NCBI GenBank assembly: GCA_965219125.1
Contig: CBDCMO010000002.1
Location: 310,001-374,000, forward strand
Reading direction: 5' to 3'
Length of the DNA: 64,000 nt
From: JBBSOK01 sp965219125
GTDB lineage: Bacteria > Bacteroidota > Bacteroidia > Flavobacteriales > Flavobacteriaceae
Of the stretch, positions 17,098 to 26,700 are shown piece by piece; positions within the stretch are counted from its first letter, which is position 1; the number at the start of each line of letters is the position of its first letter. The notes under the pieces are model-generated. The model did no database searches and had not been told where the DNA came from. It saw nothing but the letters and a program-made list of their open reading frames with translations. The translations under genes were made by a program, and so were the position numbers.

Positions 17098-18021
17098 TTA
17101 AAGCTTAACGATGCTAGCATCGTTAAGCTTTTTTGATTTATACTGTTTTCTTTTGAGTTTATTTTGTTGATGCATTTGTTTTGGAGTTAGCATATGATTG
17201 GATGAATGTGGTCTTTGGTTATTATAGATTTCGATTGCATTTTTGATTAATTGGCTCTTCAGCTCAATATCGTTGATGCTTTTAGCTATATTAAATTCTT
17301 GCTTGAGTATTCCATTGATTCTCTCTGCTATCGCATTCTCATAGGGATCATACTTCTCTGTCATGCTTGCCTTGATATTGTTTTTGCTTAATAACTCTTG
17401 ATAGTCATCAGAACAGTATTGCAAACCTCTATCGGAGTGGTGTATTAGAGGTTTTTCCTTATCTATTCTGTGTTTTAAAGCCATATCCAGCGCTTGAACA
17501 GAACCATCTACTGCTAATGTGTTAGATACATTATATCCCATTATCTTTTTTGAGTAGGCATCTGTAATCAAGGCTAGGTATGACGGGTTAATCCTAGTTC
17601 CTACGTAGGTGATGTCACTGACCCAGATTTGTTCGGGACGTATAATATCAACATTGCTAACTATATTTTTATGCTTTCTAAATCGGTGGTGTGAGTCTGT
17701 AGTTATGTGATAACTTCTCTTAGGTTTTATAAGCATGTGATTTACTTTGAGTATTCTAAAAAGCTTGTCTCTCCCTACTTTTAAGCGAGAGAGTTCTTCT
17801 CTTAAGATATGATATAATTTTCTGGCACCAACTTTTGGCATAACATTGCGCACACCCCTGACTAAGGTTATGACTTGTTTTGCTATGGACTGATTATGTC
17901 TTCTAGACCTAATAGATCGATAATATACCTGTCTATCCAGCCCGAGTAAGTTACAGGTAGAAACTAGTGTTTCCTTGTGTTCTTCTTTGAAGATTTCGAT
18001 AACTCGGGCGTGTAATTTTTT
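17098..18021 (-). CDS. IS3-family transposase OrfB (DDE integrase core)
   Basis: The reading frame is open from the A-run at 18021-18016 to the stop, about 307 codons. The first internal ATG is at 17853, so most of the product would be made by -1 frameshifting from orfA on the six-A run (codons AGA AAA AAT). The N-terminal part has the HTH_21-type segment GARKLYHILREELSRLKVGR. The catalytic triad is intact: Asp in WVSDITYVGTR, Asp in HHSDRGLQYCS, and Glu in NAIAERINGILKQE. It catalyses excision and insertion of the element as an OrfAB fusion. No truncation is seen. Confidence 0.93.
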   Translation of the reverse strand, partial: KKLHARVIEIFKEEHKETLVSTCNLLGLDRQVYYRSIRSRRHNQSIAKQVITLVRGVRNVMPKVGARKLYHILREELSRLKVGRDKLFRILKVNHMLIKPKRSYHITTDSHHRFRKHKNIVSNVDIIRPEQIWVSDITYVGTRINPSYLALITDAYSKKIMGYNVSNTLAVDGSVQALDMALKHRIDKEKPLIHHSDRGLQYCSDDYQELLSKNNIKASMTEKYDPYENAIAERINGILKQEFNIAKSINDIELKSQLIKNAIEIYNNQRPHSSNHMLTPKQMHQQNKLKRKQYKSKKLNDASIVKL

Positions 18022-18398
18022 CTGATTTGAATGTCGTATTCCTTTTCTGCCATATCAACGAGCATATCAAAAATGATTGCCTTCTTGTCTGCTCTCTCGG
18101 CTAGATGTTCTGCTCTAGCTTTTTGCTTTTCAAGAAGCTTTACTTTGGCCTCTAATTCGATAATTTTTTGTTCTGGTGTCTTTGCCACGGTTACAACGGA
18201 TAGGTTTTCCCAATCAAAGGTACCATATTTGCGCAACCAAGAGGTTATTGTCGATCTAGCTTGGATGCCATATTTAAGGTGAGCCGAAAGTCGATCTAAC
18301 GCTCCCGACTCGATTTCATCTACGACTTGCAGCTTAAAAGAAAGCGAGTAGTCTTTTTGGGTTCGTTTTAGATAACCCCTGTTTACTGATGTTTTCAT
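17964..18398 (-). CDS. IS3-family transposase OrfA (helix-turn-helix)
   Basis: 144 residues. The N-terminal HTH_Tnp_1-like domain includes YSLSFKLQVVDEIESGA and TITSWLRKYG. A leucine-rich coiled coil (PEQKIIELEAKVKLLEKQ) follows, typical of IS150-group OrfA and used for multimerisation. It overlaps orfB in the -1 frame at a run of six A residues (18021-18016), the presumed slippage site. It binds the terminal inverted repeats, alone or as part of OrfAB. The start lies about 16 bases inside the right terminal repeat. Confidence 0.92.
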   Translation of the reverse strand: MKTSVNRGYLKRTQKDYSLSFKLQVVDEIESGALDRLSAHLKYGIQARSTITSWLRKYGTFDWENLSVVTVAKTPEQKIIELEAKVKLLEKQKARAEHLAERADKKAIIFDMLVDMAEKEYDIQIRKNYTPELSKSSKKNTRKH

Positions 18399-18414
18399 TA
18401 CACTAAGGTTTTAG

Positions 18415-18439
18415 TGTATCGCTATTTCAGGACGGGACA
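18415..18439. repeat. Right terminal inverted repeat of the IS
   Basis: The reverse complement begins TGTCCCGTCCTGAAATAGC and pairs with the left end. CAC follows immediately on the outside. Confidence 0.93.
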
Positions 18440-18450
18440 CACATGAAATT

Positions 18451-18483
18451 AAAAAAGCCTCTAAAAAATTTAGAGGCTTTTTT
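18451..18483. terminator. Bidirectional terminator
   Basis: A perfect 15-bp inverted repeat (AAAAAAGCCTCTAAA and its complement) with a three-base loop gives a T-run in both directions. It ends the NlpC/P60 gene and would originally also have ended the gyrA-TPR transcript. The insertion sequence now separates it from the TPR gene. Confidence 0.88.
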
Positions 18484-19231
18484 ATATAATGCGTTTTATA
18501 ACCCTTAGTTTATGAGTGTGGTTTCTAACGTCGTAATTAAAGATTCCGCTGTGGTCAATTCTGTCTATTCGTACTTTCCCGTGTGCATGGATTATGTAGT
18601 TATCGTCCATAATTATGCCTACGTGTGTAATTTTTCCTTCCTCATTGTCAAAGAATGCTAAGTCGCCTGGTTCAGCTTCTTCTATAAAGCTTAACGCTTC
18701 GCCCTGACATGCTTGTTGGCTGGCGTCCCGCAATAGTTTATGTCCGTTTATTTTATAGACCATTTGTGTAAACCCACTGCAATCTATTCCGAAATGTGTT
18801 TTGCCGCCCCATAAATAGGGTGAGTTTGTGTAGAGCAATGCAGTTTCAATTAATTTAGATTTTTCAAATTTTCCGGAAATTATCTTACCTTCAAATTGAT
18901 GATCTAAAAAATCTATTTTAGAAACATCGCTGCCATAACAAATTGGCATTAATTGTTCTTTTTCAACTATTATAAAATCTACCAAATCTGTGGTGAGCTT
19001 TATTTCTTGTTGGGCGAATTCATAATAAACATCTTCAGTTATTTCAAGATATTGTTTATTGTTTATCCAACCTTCATAATTATCAAAATCTAAACGAATG
19101 CGGCTCCATTTTTTTCTAATTTCAAGTACTTTAAATATCTCACCGTAGAGAATTTGGCTCACGAGTTCGCTAGCATCTGCTGGCTCGGCTCGTAACGGTA
19201 CTATACTTAAATTACAAATTGCGTAATTCAC
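18482..19231 (-). CDS. NlpC/P60-family peptidoglycan hydrolase with SH3-like domain
   Basis: 249 residues. The N-terminal bacterial SH3-like region (about 1-75) includes DASELVSQILYGEIFKVLE and GWINNKQYLEI. The C-terminal NlpC/P60 peptidase (about 115-249) has the catalytic Cys in FGIDCSGFTQMVYK, the His in KITHVGIIM and a further His in IIHAHGK. Members cleave D-glutamyl-diaminopimelate bonds in muropeptides, like YkfC. There is no signal peptide, so it may be a cytoplasmic recycling enzyme rather than a secreted one. The gene stops inside the terminator stem region. Confidence 0.92.
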   Translation of the reverse strand: MNYAICNLSIVPLRAEPADASELVSQILYGEIFKVLEIRKKWSRIRLDFDNYEGWINNKQYLEITEDVYYEFAQQEIKLTTDLVDFIIVEKEQLMPICYGSDVSKIDFLDHQFEGKIISGKFEKSKLIETALLYTNSPYLWGGKTHFGIDCSGFTQMVYKINGHKLLRDASQQACQGEALSFIEEAEPGDLAFFDNEEGKITHVGIIMDDNYIIHAHGKVRIDRIDHSGIFNYDVRNHTHKLRVIKRII

Positions 19232-19345
19232 TTAATGATCTAATTTATTTGTTTTTACTCAGAATATCTAAATAGAGGTTTATTAAATTTTTCTCATAAA
19301 AAATATCAACAAAAAATATTTTTTTTATCGCCTCAATAAAGGTAT

Positions 19346-20524
19346 TTATAACCTTTCAATAACCATTGCCGAAGCACCACCACCACCATTACAAATAGCG
19401 GCTGCACCCATTTTTGCATTGTTTTGTTTTAAAACATTTAGTAAGGTTATAAGAATACGAACGCCACTGCAACCTAACGGATGTCCGAGTGATACCGCGC
19501 CTCCATTTACATTTACGTTTTTATCTGTAAGACCCAAAATCTTCATATTCGCAAGACCCACTACGGAGAAAGCTTCATTAAATTCAAAATAATCTACATC
19601 GGCTATTTCAATTCCGGCTTTTGCCAACGCTTTTGGTAATGCTTTTGATGGTGCTGTTGTAAACCATTTCGGCTCTTGCGCAGCGTCGGCATAACTTTTA
19701 ATAGTTGCGAGCGGATCTAGGTTTAACTCTTTTGCTTTTTCGGCACTCATTAATATTACTGCTCCTGCACCATCATTAATTGTTGAGGCATTTGCCGCGG
19801 TTACTGTTCCATCTTTTGTAAACGCTGGACGTAAAGAAGGAATTTTATCTATCATTACATTTTTGAATTCTTCATCCTCAGAAACCAAAACAGGATTTCC
19901 TTTTCTTTGTGGGACTGCTACTGGAACAACCTCTTCCTTAAATTTTCCAGCCGCCCAAGCTTCGGACGAACGTTGGTAACTTTTTATAGCAAAAGCATCT
20001 TGATCTTCACGTGTAAAATTATATTCAGTAGCGCATAAATCTGCGCAGGTGCCCATTGCATTATTGTCGTAGGCATCTACCAAACCATCTTTTTGCATTC
20101 CATCTATCAAGGTTGCAGCGCCAAATTTAGTTCCGTTGCGCATATGTACATAATGTGGAATATTACTCATACTTTCCATACCACCAGCAACAATAATATC
20201 TGCATCGCCAAGCGCAATTGCCTGTGCGGCCTGCATCACAGCTTTCATCCCCGAAGCGCAAACTTTGTTGATTGTAGTGCAAGGAACAGTATCAGAAATA
20301 CCAGCTCCCATCGCGGCTTGTCTAGCCGGAGCTTGCCCTACACCGGCTTGTACAACGTTGCCCATATAAACTTCCTGCACCAATTTTGGATCGAGATTTA
20401 TTTTATCTAATGCCCCTTTTATTGCGGCACTGCCCAATTGAGTTGCAGTTAGGGAAGATAAACTCCCCATAAAACTTCCAATTGGGGTACGTATTGCAGA
20501 TACTATTACTACTTCTTTGTTCAT
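19346..20524 (-). CDS. Acetyl-CoA C-acyltransferase (thiolase)
   Basis: 392-residue degradative or biosynthetic thiolase that condenses or cleaves acyl-CoA with acetyl-CoA. The nucleophilic cysteine is in INKVCASGMKAV, about residue 88. GGMESMSN, NEAFSVVGLANM, the His-containing GHPLGCSG and the C-terminal acid/base Cys in ICNGGGGAS are all present. The sequence resembles acetyl-CoA acetyltransferase (AtoB/PhaA-like), but chain-length preference cannot be fixed. It is a single gene with a -7-like box upstream and no other beta-oxidation genes beside it. Confidence 0.94.
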   Translation of the reverse strand: MNKEVVIVSAIRTPIGSFMGSLSSLTATQLGSAAIKGALDKINLDPKLVQEVYMGNVVQAGVGQAPARQAAMGAGISDTVPCTTINKVCASGMKAVMQAAQAIALGDADIIVAGGMESMSNIPHYVHMRNGTKFGAATLIDGMQKDGLVDAYDNNAMGTCADLCATEYNFTREDQDAFAIKSYQRSSEAWAAGKFKEEVVPVAVPQRKGNPVLVSEDEEFKNVMIDKIPSLRPAFTKDGTVTAANASTINDGAGAVILMSAEKAKELNLDPLATIKSYADAAQEPKWFTTAPSKALPKALAKAGIEIADVDYFEFNEAFSVVGLANMKILGLTDKNVNVNGGAVSLGHPLGCSGVRILITLLNVLKQNNAKMGAAAICNGGGGASAMVIERL

Positions 20525-20564
20525 TTTAATTCAATTTTATAAATTATGAAGGTTAGCGAAATTA

Positions 20565-20572
20565 CAAATTTA
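20565..20572 (-). promoter_or_regulatory. Candidate -7 element for the thiolase gene
   Basis: Minus-strand TAAATTTG matches TAnnTTTG about 40 bases before the start codon. No -33 TTG was found at normal spacing. Confidence 0.35.
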
Positions 20573-20730
20573 CTTGCAAACTGTCACTATTTGTTACGTT
20601 TGCTTTGTTTGCAAATTGTAGTTTTGAACGACCTCTGAAATATATCATCTTGCAATTCAATTTTAAAATTATCGAGCGTCAATTCTATTTGATACTTTAA
20701 AATAATACCTTTACTTTTCGGATTACCTAT

Positions 20731-22776
20731 ATGAAAAAATTTTTAACTCTATTTTCAAAGAACCAGGCTCTTCTATATAAGATTTTTCTTTTTGTGGTTG
20801 CCACATGTTTAGTTATTTACCTGCTTCCAAAAGGAGGACAGTTTAAGTATAACTTTCAAAAGGGCAAACCTTGGCAATATGAAAACTTATACGCGCCTTT
20901 TAGTTTCACCATTAAAAAAGATGCCGAAACACTCCAAACCGAAAAACAGGAAATAAGAGCAAACGCAATCCCGTATTTTGAATATAATGCTGATAAGGCA
21001 ACAAATTATACTTCAGATTTTGAGAGATTGATAAACGAGAATTATGTTGATTCCCTTTATAAAACCCCAAAAAAGAGTGTACTTCAAATAGGGCAAAAAA
21101 TAGTAGATGCCGCCAAACAAAATGGTGTTGTTGATGAATTATATCCCTACCCAAATGACAAGCTAATTTATCTAAAATTAGGCAGCGAGTTTGAAGAAAG
21201 AACATTTGCGCAGCTTTTTAAAAAGGAAAATCTTGATACAATAATCAGAACCTTAGTTTCCCAATTTAAAGCTGAAGATGTCCAACCTTTGTTGAATAAA
21301 ACGTTGTCGCAGGCGTTGTCCCCAAATGTTATTTTGAATAGTAAACTTACGGAAGGCTCGATTAATTCAGATTTAAAAAAATTGAACCCTAATCGGGGCA
21401 TTATCGAAAAAGGAGGAAGAATAATTGCAAAAGGTGAAGTTGTTGAAGGTAATAAATTTCAAATTCTTAATTCATTAAAGGCCGAATACCAATCGCAAAT
21501 TTGGAGTAGATCTAATCATCTTTGGCTTCTTGTTGGCTATTCAATTTTGGTATCGCTTGTATTTTTGATGCTTTTCCTATTTTTAAGAAAATATAGGCCA
21601 GAAATCTTTAACAATAATACCAAAGTAACCTTCATTTTTTTCAATATTTGTTTGATGGTATTATTGACCACGCTAGTGGTTAAGATACACGCTAGTTATG
21701 TTTATGTTGTCCCGCTCTGTATTCTGCCTTTAATCGTAAAAGCATTTTTCGACCCAAGACTTGGACTGTTTGTTCATGTACTTACCATTTTGCTTTTGGG
21801 ATTTGTTGTGCCCAATAGTTTTGAATACATGTTTCTTCAAATTATTGCAGGTATTGTAACAATACTCACCGTTTCAGAATTGTATAAGCGTGCCAACCTT
21901 TTTATTTCCGTAGGGCAAATAACGCTTGTTTACATAATTGGTTATTTCGCATTTTTTATAATTCAAGAAGGAAATGTTCAGAATTTTGAATGGGAAAATT
22001 TTGCCTATTTTCTTTTAGGAGGTTTGGCTACTCTGTTTGCACATCCGCTAATTTATTTTTACGAACGTATTTTTGGTTTGGTCTCAGATGTTTCGTTATT
22101 GGAATTGAGTGATACAAATTCAAAACTGTTGAAGGAACTTTCTAACAAAGCGCCCGGTACATTTCACCATTCATTAAATGTGGCAAATTTGGCTGAAGCT
22201 TCTGCTAATGAAATTGGGGCAAACAGTATGCTGGTTAGGGTAGGGGCGTTATATCACGATATTGGGAAAATGACAAATCCAACAATGTTTACAGAAAATC
22301 AAGCCAATGCGATAAATAGCCACAATGAATTAGATCCAAAAGAAAGCGCCCGAATCATTATTGATCACGTTATAAAAGGTATTGAAATTGCCCGCAAAAA
22401 CAAACTGCCAGATAGGGTTATAGATTTTATTAGAACGCATCACGGTACAAGTTTGGTATACTATTTTTATCAGAAAGAAAAGGAAACGAATGGCGAGGCA
22501 AATAAAGCCGGTTTTACATATCCGGGACCCATTCCATTTTCAAAAGAAACGGCAATCTTAATGATGTCGGACAGTGTAGAGGCGGCAAGCAAAAGTTTAA
22601 AAGAACCAAGTTCGTCTAAAATAGACAATTTTGTTGAGAAAATAATAGACGGACAAATGGAGCAAGGCCAATTTTTGAATGCGGATATTACACTGAAGGA
22701 AATTCAGATTATTAAAAAGGTTTTGAAGAAAAAACTGAACAATATGTATCACGTTCGGGTAGAATATCCTGAATAA
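20731..22776 (+). CDS. 7TM-HD family cyclic-di-AMP phosphodiesterase (PgpH-like)
   Basis: 681 residues. An N-terminal transmembrane helix is followed by an extracytoplasmic 7TMR-HDED domain (about 40-250), then seven hydrophobic helices (about 260-450). The cytoplasmic HD domain has the metal motif LYHDIGKM, preceded by GTFHHSLNVANLAE and followed by IIDHVIKGIEIARK and FIRTHHGTS. This is the build of Listeria PgpH, which hydrolyses cyclic di-AMP. The Flavobacteria relatives are presumed to do the same; no cyclase gene is in the window to confirm it. Confidence 0.88.
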   Translation: MKKFLTLFSKNQALLYKIFLFVVATCLVIYLLPKGGQFKYNFQKGKPWQYENLYAPFSFTIKKDAETLQTEKQEIRANAIPYFEYNADKATNYTSDFERLINENYVDSLYKTPKKSVLQIGQKIVDAAKQNGVVDELYPYPNDKLIYLKLGSEFEERTFAQLFKKENLDTIIRTLVSQFKAEDVQPLLNKTLSQALSPNVILNSKLTEGSINSDLKKLNPNRGIIEKGGRIIAKGEVVEGNKFQILNSLKAEYQSQIWSRSNHLWLLVGYSILVSLVFLMLFLFLRKYRPEIFNNNTKVTFIFFNICLMVLLTTLVVKIHASYVYVVPLCILPLIVKAFFDPRLGLFVHVLTILLLGFVVPNSFEYMFLQIIAGIVTILTVSELYKRANLFISVGQITLVYIIGYFAFFIIQEGNVQNFEWENFAYFLLGGLATLFAHPLIYFYERIFGLVSDVSLLELSDTNSKLLKELSNKAPGTFHHSLNVANLAEASANEIGANSMLVRVGALYHDIGKMTNPTMFTENQANAINSHNELDPKESARIIIDHVIKGIEIARKNKLPDRVIDFIRTHHGTSLVYYFYQKEKETNGEANKAGFTYPGPIPFSKETAILMMSDSVEAASKSLKEPSSSKIDNFVEKIIDGQMEQGQFLNADITLKEIQIIKKVLKKKLNNMYHVRVEYPE

Positions 22777-22860
22777 AACTTCTATTAAAGCTTAATATAC
22801 TTACTAACATACTGAAAATAAATAGAATAATTTTATTTTGAAAAAAAGGCCATAATTATT

Positions 22861-22891
22861 TTGTCAAAAGGTATTTATAAAGTTACATTTG
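22861..22891 (+). promoter_or_regulatory. Promoter of the tRNA-Ser / tRNA-Pro unit
   Basis: TTG at 22861-22863, then 20 bases, then TACATTTG at 22884-22891. This matches both the -33 and -7 boxes of the Bacteroidota consensus with good spacing, 36 bases before tRNA-Ser. It is the best full promoter match I found in the window. Confidence 0.7.
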
Positions 22892-22927
22892 CAACCGCAA
22901 TTTATTGCTGAAAGTTCTTACCATATT

Positions 22928-23009
22928 GGAGAGGTGCCAGAGCGGTAATGGAGCAGATTGCTAATCTGTCGACGGCAACGTCGCCAGGGTTCGAGTCCCT
23001 GTCTCTCCG
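22928..23009 (+). tRNA. tRNA-Ser (GCT)
   Basis: Acceptor stem GGAGAGG pairs with TCTCTCC (one G-T). Anticodon loop TTGCTAA gives GCT. There is a long variable arm as in class II tRNAs and a T-arm containing GGTTCGAGTCC. CCA is not encoded. Confidence 0.96.
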
Positions 23010-23050
23010 CAACAATATTAATGGTTAACAGTGTTTTAACAAGCTGTTTT

Positions 23051-23125
23051 CGGGGTGTAGCGTAGCCCGGTTATCGCGCCTGCTTTGGGAGCAGGAGGCC
23101 GCAGGTTCGAATCCTGCCACCCCGA
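23051..23125 (+). tRNA. tRNA-Pro (TGG)
   Basis: Acceptor stem CGGGGTG pairs with CACCCCG. The anticodon loop TTTGGGA in the stem CCTGC/GCAGG gives TGG. T-arm GCAGGTTCGAATCCTGC. It is followed at once by a terminator and shares a transcript with tRNA-Ser. Confidence 0.97.
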
Positions 23126-23126
23126 C

Positions 23127-23160
23127 AAAAGCCTGAAAACATCTGTTTTCGGGCTTTTTT
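23127..23160 (+). terminator. Terminator of the tRNA-Ser/tRNA-Pro unit
   Basis: The stem AAAAGCCTGAAAAC pairs with GTTTTCGGGCTTTT (one G-T pair) around a four-base loop and ends in six T residues. Confidence 0.88.
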
Positions 23161-23198
23161 GTTTGAGTATCTTTAAACTCGAAACTCCTTTTAATTAG

Positions 23199-23206
23199 TA
23201 TATTTG
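23199..23206 (+). promoter_or_regulatory. Candidate -7 element of the metal-efflux operon
   Basis: TATATTTG matches TAnnTTTG. It ends only nine bases before the ATG at 23216, so if used the mRNA would have a very short leader. No -33 TTG is seen at the normal distance. Confidence 0.35.
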
Positions 23207-23215
23207 CCAAACTTT

Positions 23216-23611
23216 ATGAAAAGTATCGTTTCCATAGCAATGTCATTTCTTTTTCTTTTTCAGGGAATGGCGGCCAATATGGAAGTTTGCGAACAGGTTG
23301 AGGAACTTTCCCACTTTCTTTCCCATTACCAAGAACACAAAGAATTTGATGGTTACTCTTTCCTTGAATATGTTTATGAAGATTACATAAGCACAAAGGG
23401 CAAAGCAGAGAAGCATCAACACGATTCTGAGCACGAAGGTGCGCCTTGTAACTCGAACCATCAGTGTTGCCAGCATTTTGTAATTTTCACGCTTTTTCAG
23501 CCTTCGTTGATTAGCTCAGTCGCAAAGGAATCAAAAAACCATAATAACTACTACACGTTTCAATTCCATTCCCGTTATCTGGAATCACCGTTCCAGCCAC
23601 CCAAAGTTTAA
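23216..23611 (+). CDS. Small exported His/Cys-rich protein of the metal-efflux cluster
   Basis: 131 residues from ATG 23216; a start four codons upstream is possible but would break into the signal peptide. An N-terminal signal sequence (SIVSIAMSFLFLFQGMAA) is followed by an acidic helical part. Then comes a histidine- and cysteine-rich stretch with KHQHDSEHEG and NSNHQCCQHF, able in principle to bind metal. The C-terminus FQPPKV is typical of small proteins that precede czc-like operons in Bacteroidota. Its role is unknown; a periplasmic metal sensor, chaperone or sink are all possible. Confidence 0.75.
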   Translation: MKSIVSIAMSFLFLFQGMAANMEVCEQVEELSHFLSHYQEHKEFDGYSFLEYVYEDYISTKGKAEKHQHDSEHEGAPCNSNHQCCQHFVIFTLFQPSLISSVAKESKNHNNYYTFQFHSRYLESPFQPPKV

Positions 23612-23706
23612 TGAATATATCTGCAAAAGCAGGTAGCTATAAATTCCAGTTGCTTAAATAAAATTAAGTGGCAAAAGCCAATTTATAAATTCATTAAATC
23701 TTTTCT

Positions 23707-26700
23707 ATGCTTAATAACATTATTAGGTATTCCATAACCCATAAACTGGTTATAGGATTACTCACTTTAGCCTTGATTATTACAGGAGTTTTTTCGCTTC
23801 GTCAGCTTCCGGTTGATGCCGTACCCGATATTACCAATAACCAAGTTCAGGTTATAACATCTTCACCAACCCTTGCTGCGCAGGAAGTTGAACGTTTAAT
23901 CACATTTCCCATTGAACTTACAATGGCAACCATTCCACAGATTGACGAAATTCGGTCGTTTTCACGTTTTGGATTGTCCGTAGTTACTATTGTTTTTGAA
24001 GAAGATGTAGATGTGTATTGGGCAAGGCAGCAAGTAAACGAGCGGCTTGCGGATGCTGAGGCACAAATTCCAGAAAACATTGGCAAACCTGGTATTGCAC
24101 CTTTGACGACAGGTCTTGGCGAAATCTATCAATATGTCATCACTACAAAACCTGGATTTGAAGATAAATACTCGGCAACAGATTTAAAGACCATCCAGGA
24201 TTGGGTAATCAAACGTCAGCTTTTGGGAACAAAGGGTGTTGCCGATGTCAGCAGTTTTGGTGGCTACCTAAAACAATATGAAATCGCCATTCGTCCGGAA
24301 CGATTGAATGCAATGGGTATTTCCATTTCTGAACTTTTCAGTGCCTTGGAAAATAACAATCAAAATACAGGCGGTGCATATATCGAAAAAAATGACAAAG
24401 CTTTATTTATAAGAAGTGAAGGATTAGTCGGTTCTATTGAAGACATTCAAAATATTCTTGTCAAACAGACCGAAAGCGGCAATCCCATTTTAATAAGCGA
24501 TGTTGCAAATGTCCAGATTGGAAATGCAATTCGCTATGGCGCAACAACCCGAAACGGCGAAGGGGAAGTAGTAAGTGCTATTGTGATGATGCTGAAAGGC
24601 GCAAATTCTGCAACTGTTATTAAAGATGTAAAGGATAGAATAGAAACCATTAAAAAAACCTTGCCGGAAGGCGTAACCATCGAACCTTTTTTGGATAGAA
24701 CGAAACTTGTGGATAATGCCATTGGAACAGTTACCACAAACCTGGTGGAAGGTGCGCTCATCGTTATTTTCATTTTGCTTTTGCTTTTGGGAAATTGGCG
24801 TGCGGGCTTAATTACAGCATCCGTTATTCCGTTGGCGTTACTTTTTACTTTTAGTATGATGCACTTGTTTGGGGTTTCTGCAAATTTAATGAGTTTGGGG
24901 GCTATCGATTTCGGGTTGATTGTGGATGGTGCGGTTATTATCGTAGAAGCTACCTTATTTCATTTGGGTGCATTGAATTTAAAACGGAAACTTACACAAG
25001 ATGAAATGGATGAAGAAGTCTATCAATCTGCCAGCAAAATTAGAAATTCAGCAGCTTTTGGAGAAATCATTATCCTTATCGTGTATTTACCGATTTTAGC
25101 TTTGGTAGGGACAGAAGGTAAAATGTTTGGCCCAATGGCACAGACGGTAAGCTTCGCCATTTTGGGTGCTTTCATACTATCATTAACATATGTACCTATG
25201 GTTTCTGCTTTGGTTTTGAGTAAAAAAACAGAACATAAACGGAATATTTCCGATAAAATAATGGACTTCTTTTATCGTATTTACAACCCAATAATTCATT
25301 GGGCAATGCGAACACGTGTTTTAGTCGTCGCTGGAACATTAGCCTTATCTGTTTTTGCATTTTTGGTGTTCCAAAGTTTAGGCGGCGAATTTATCCCAAC
25401 CCTTGAAGAAGGCGATTTTGCGTTAGAAACGCGAGTTATAACGGGAAGCTCACTATTAAATACCATCAAGGCGACCACAAAGGCCGAAAAAATATTGTTG
25501 GATAATTTTCCAGAGGTGGAACAAGTGGTTTCCAAAATTGGTTCAGGCGAAATCCCCACAGACCCAATGCCCATTGAAGCTGCCGATGTATTGATAATTT
25601 TAAAGGATAAATCAGAATGGACTTCAGCTTCCAACAGAGAAGAATTGGCAAATAAAATGGCAGAAGCCTTGGAAGTAATTCCCGGCGTTACCTTTGGTTT
25701 TCAACAACCCATTCAAATGCGTTTTAATGAATTGATGACAGGTGTTCGCCAAGATGTGGCTATCAAAATCTATGGCGAGGATTTAAACCAATTATCAACC
25801 TACGCCACTCAAATTGGGAAATTGGCCGGAAATGTGGACGGCGCGGTAGATGTATATGTGGAGGAAGTTACTGGTGTACCGCAAATTGTCATTAACTACA
25901 ATCGTGGGTTGTTGGCAAAATATGGTTTGGATATAAAAACGGTCAACACAGCCATTCAAGCGGCTTTTGCAGGTGCTTCTACGGGATTGGTATATGAAGG
26001 CGAAAAACAATTTGATTTGGTGGTGCGTTTGGAAAATAATAAAAGAACTTCAATAAGCGATGTTCAAAACTTATATCTCAATGGGGCTAATGGCCAACAG
26101 ATTCCATTATCGCAAGTGGCGCAGGTTTCTGTGAAAGATGGACCTTATCAAATTCAACGTGACAATACCCGAAGACGTATAATTGTAGCTTTCAACGTTC
26201 GTAATCGCGATGTAGAAAGTGTTGTGGATGAAATAAGCAGTAAAATAGATTCAGACATCAAGTTGGCGCCTGGCTATTCCGTTTCGTATGGAGGTCAATT
26301 TGAAAATCTGGTGAAAGCAAATAAACGCTTGTCAATTGCGGTGCCTTTGGCGCTTTTACTCATTTTCATTCTGCTCTATTTCACTTTTGGGTCTGTCAAA
26401 CAAGGTGTGCTTATTTTTACCGCCATTCCGTTATCGGCAATTGGTGGTGTCTTTGCACTTTGGTTGCGCGATTTGCCATTTAGTATTTCCGCAGGTGTTG
26501 GTTTTATTGCCCTTTTTGGTGTAGCCGTATTAAACGGTATTGTTTTGATTGCTGAATTCAACCGACTCAAAAAAGAAGGAATGATGGATATTTTTCAACG
26601 TATTTATCAAGGAACAAAAACGCGATTGCGTCCAGTTATTATGACCGCTTCAGTGGCGTCGTTAGGATTTTTGCCGATGGCGATATCGCAAACTTCGGGA

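Larger units (their letters stand above)
17047..18439 (-). mobile_element. Complete IS3-family (IS150-like) insertion sequence
   Basis: A 1393-bp element with 25-bp imperfect terminal inverted repeats at 17047-17071 and 18415-18439; both ends begin TGTCCCGTCCT and finish CGATACA or a close variant. The trinucleotide CAC directly flanks both ends (17044-17046 and 18440-18442), a 3-bp target duplication as expected for IS3 elements. Inside are orfA with a helix-turn-helix and orfB with an intact DDE integrase core, joined by a likely -1 frameshift. Matching ends, clean duplication and unbroken frames indicate a recent and possibly active insertion. It sits between the TPR gene and a bidirectional terminator, so it breaks no gene. 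Confidence 0.95.

Noticed and set aside
23025..23210. Minus-strand 61-codon frame reading GFEPAASCSQSRRDNRATL
   Set aside because: It is the antisense of tRNA-Pro; this well-known spurious peptide appears wherever the tRNA is translated backwards.
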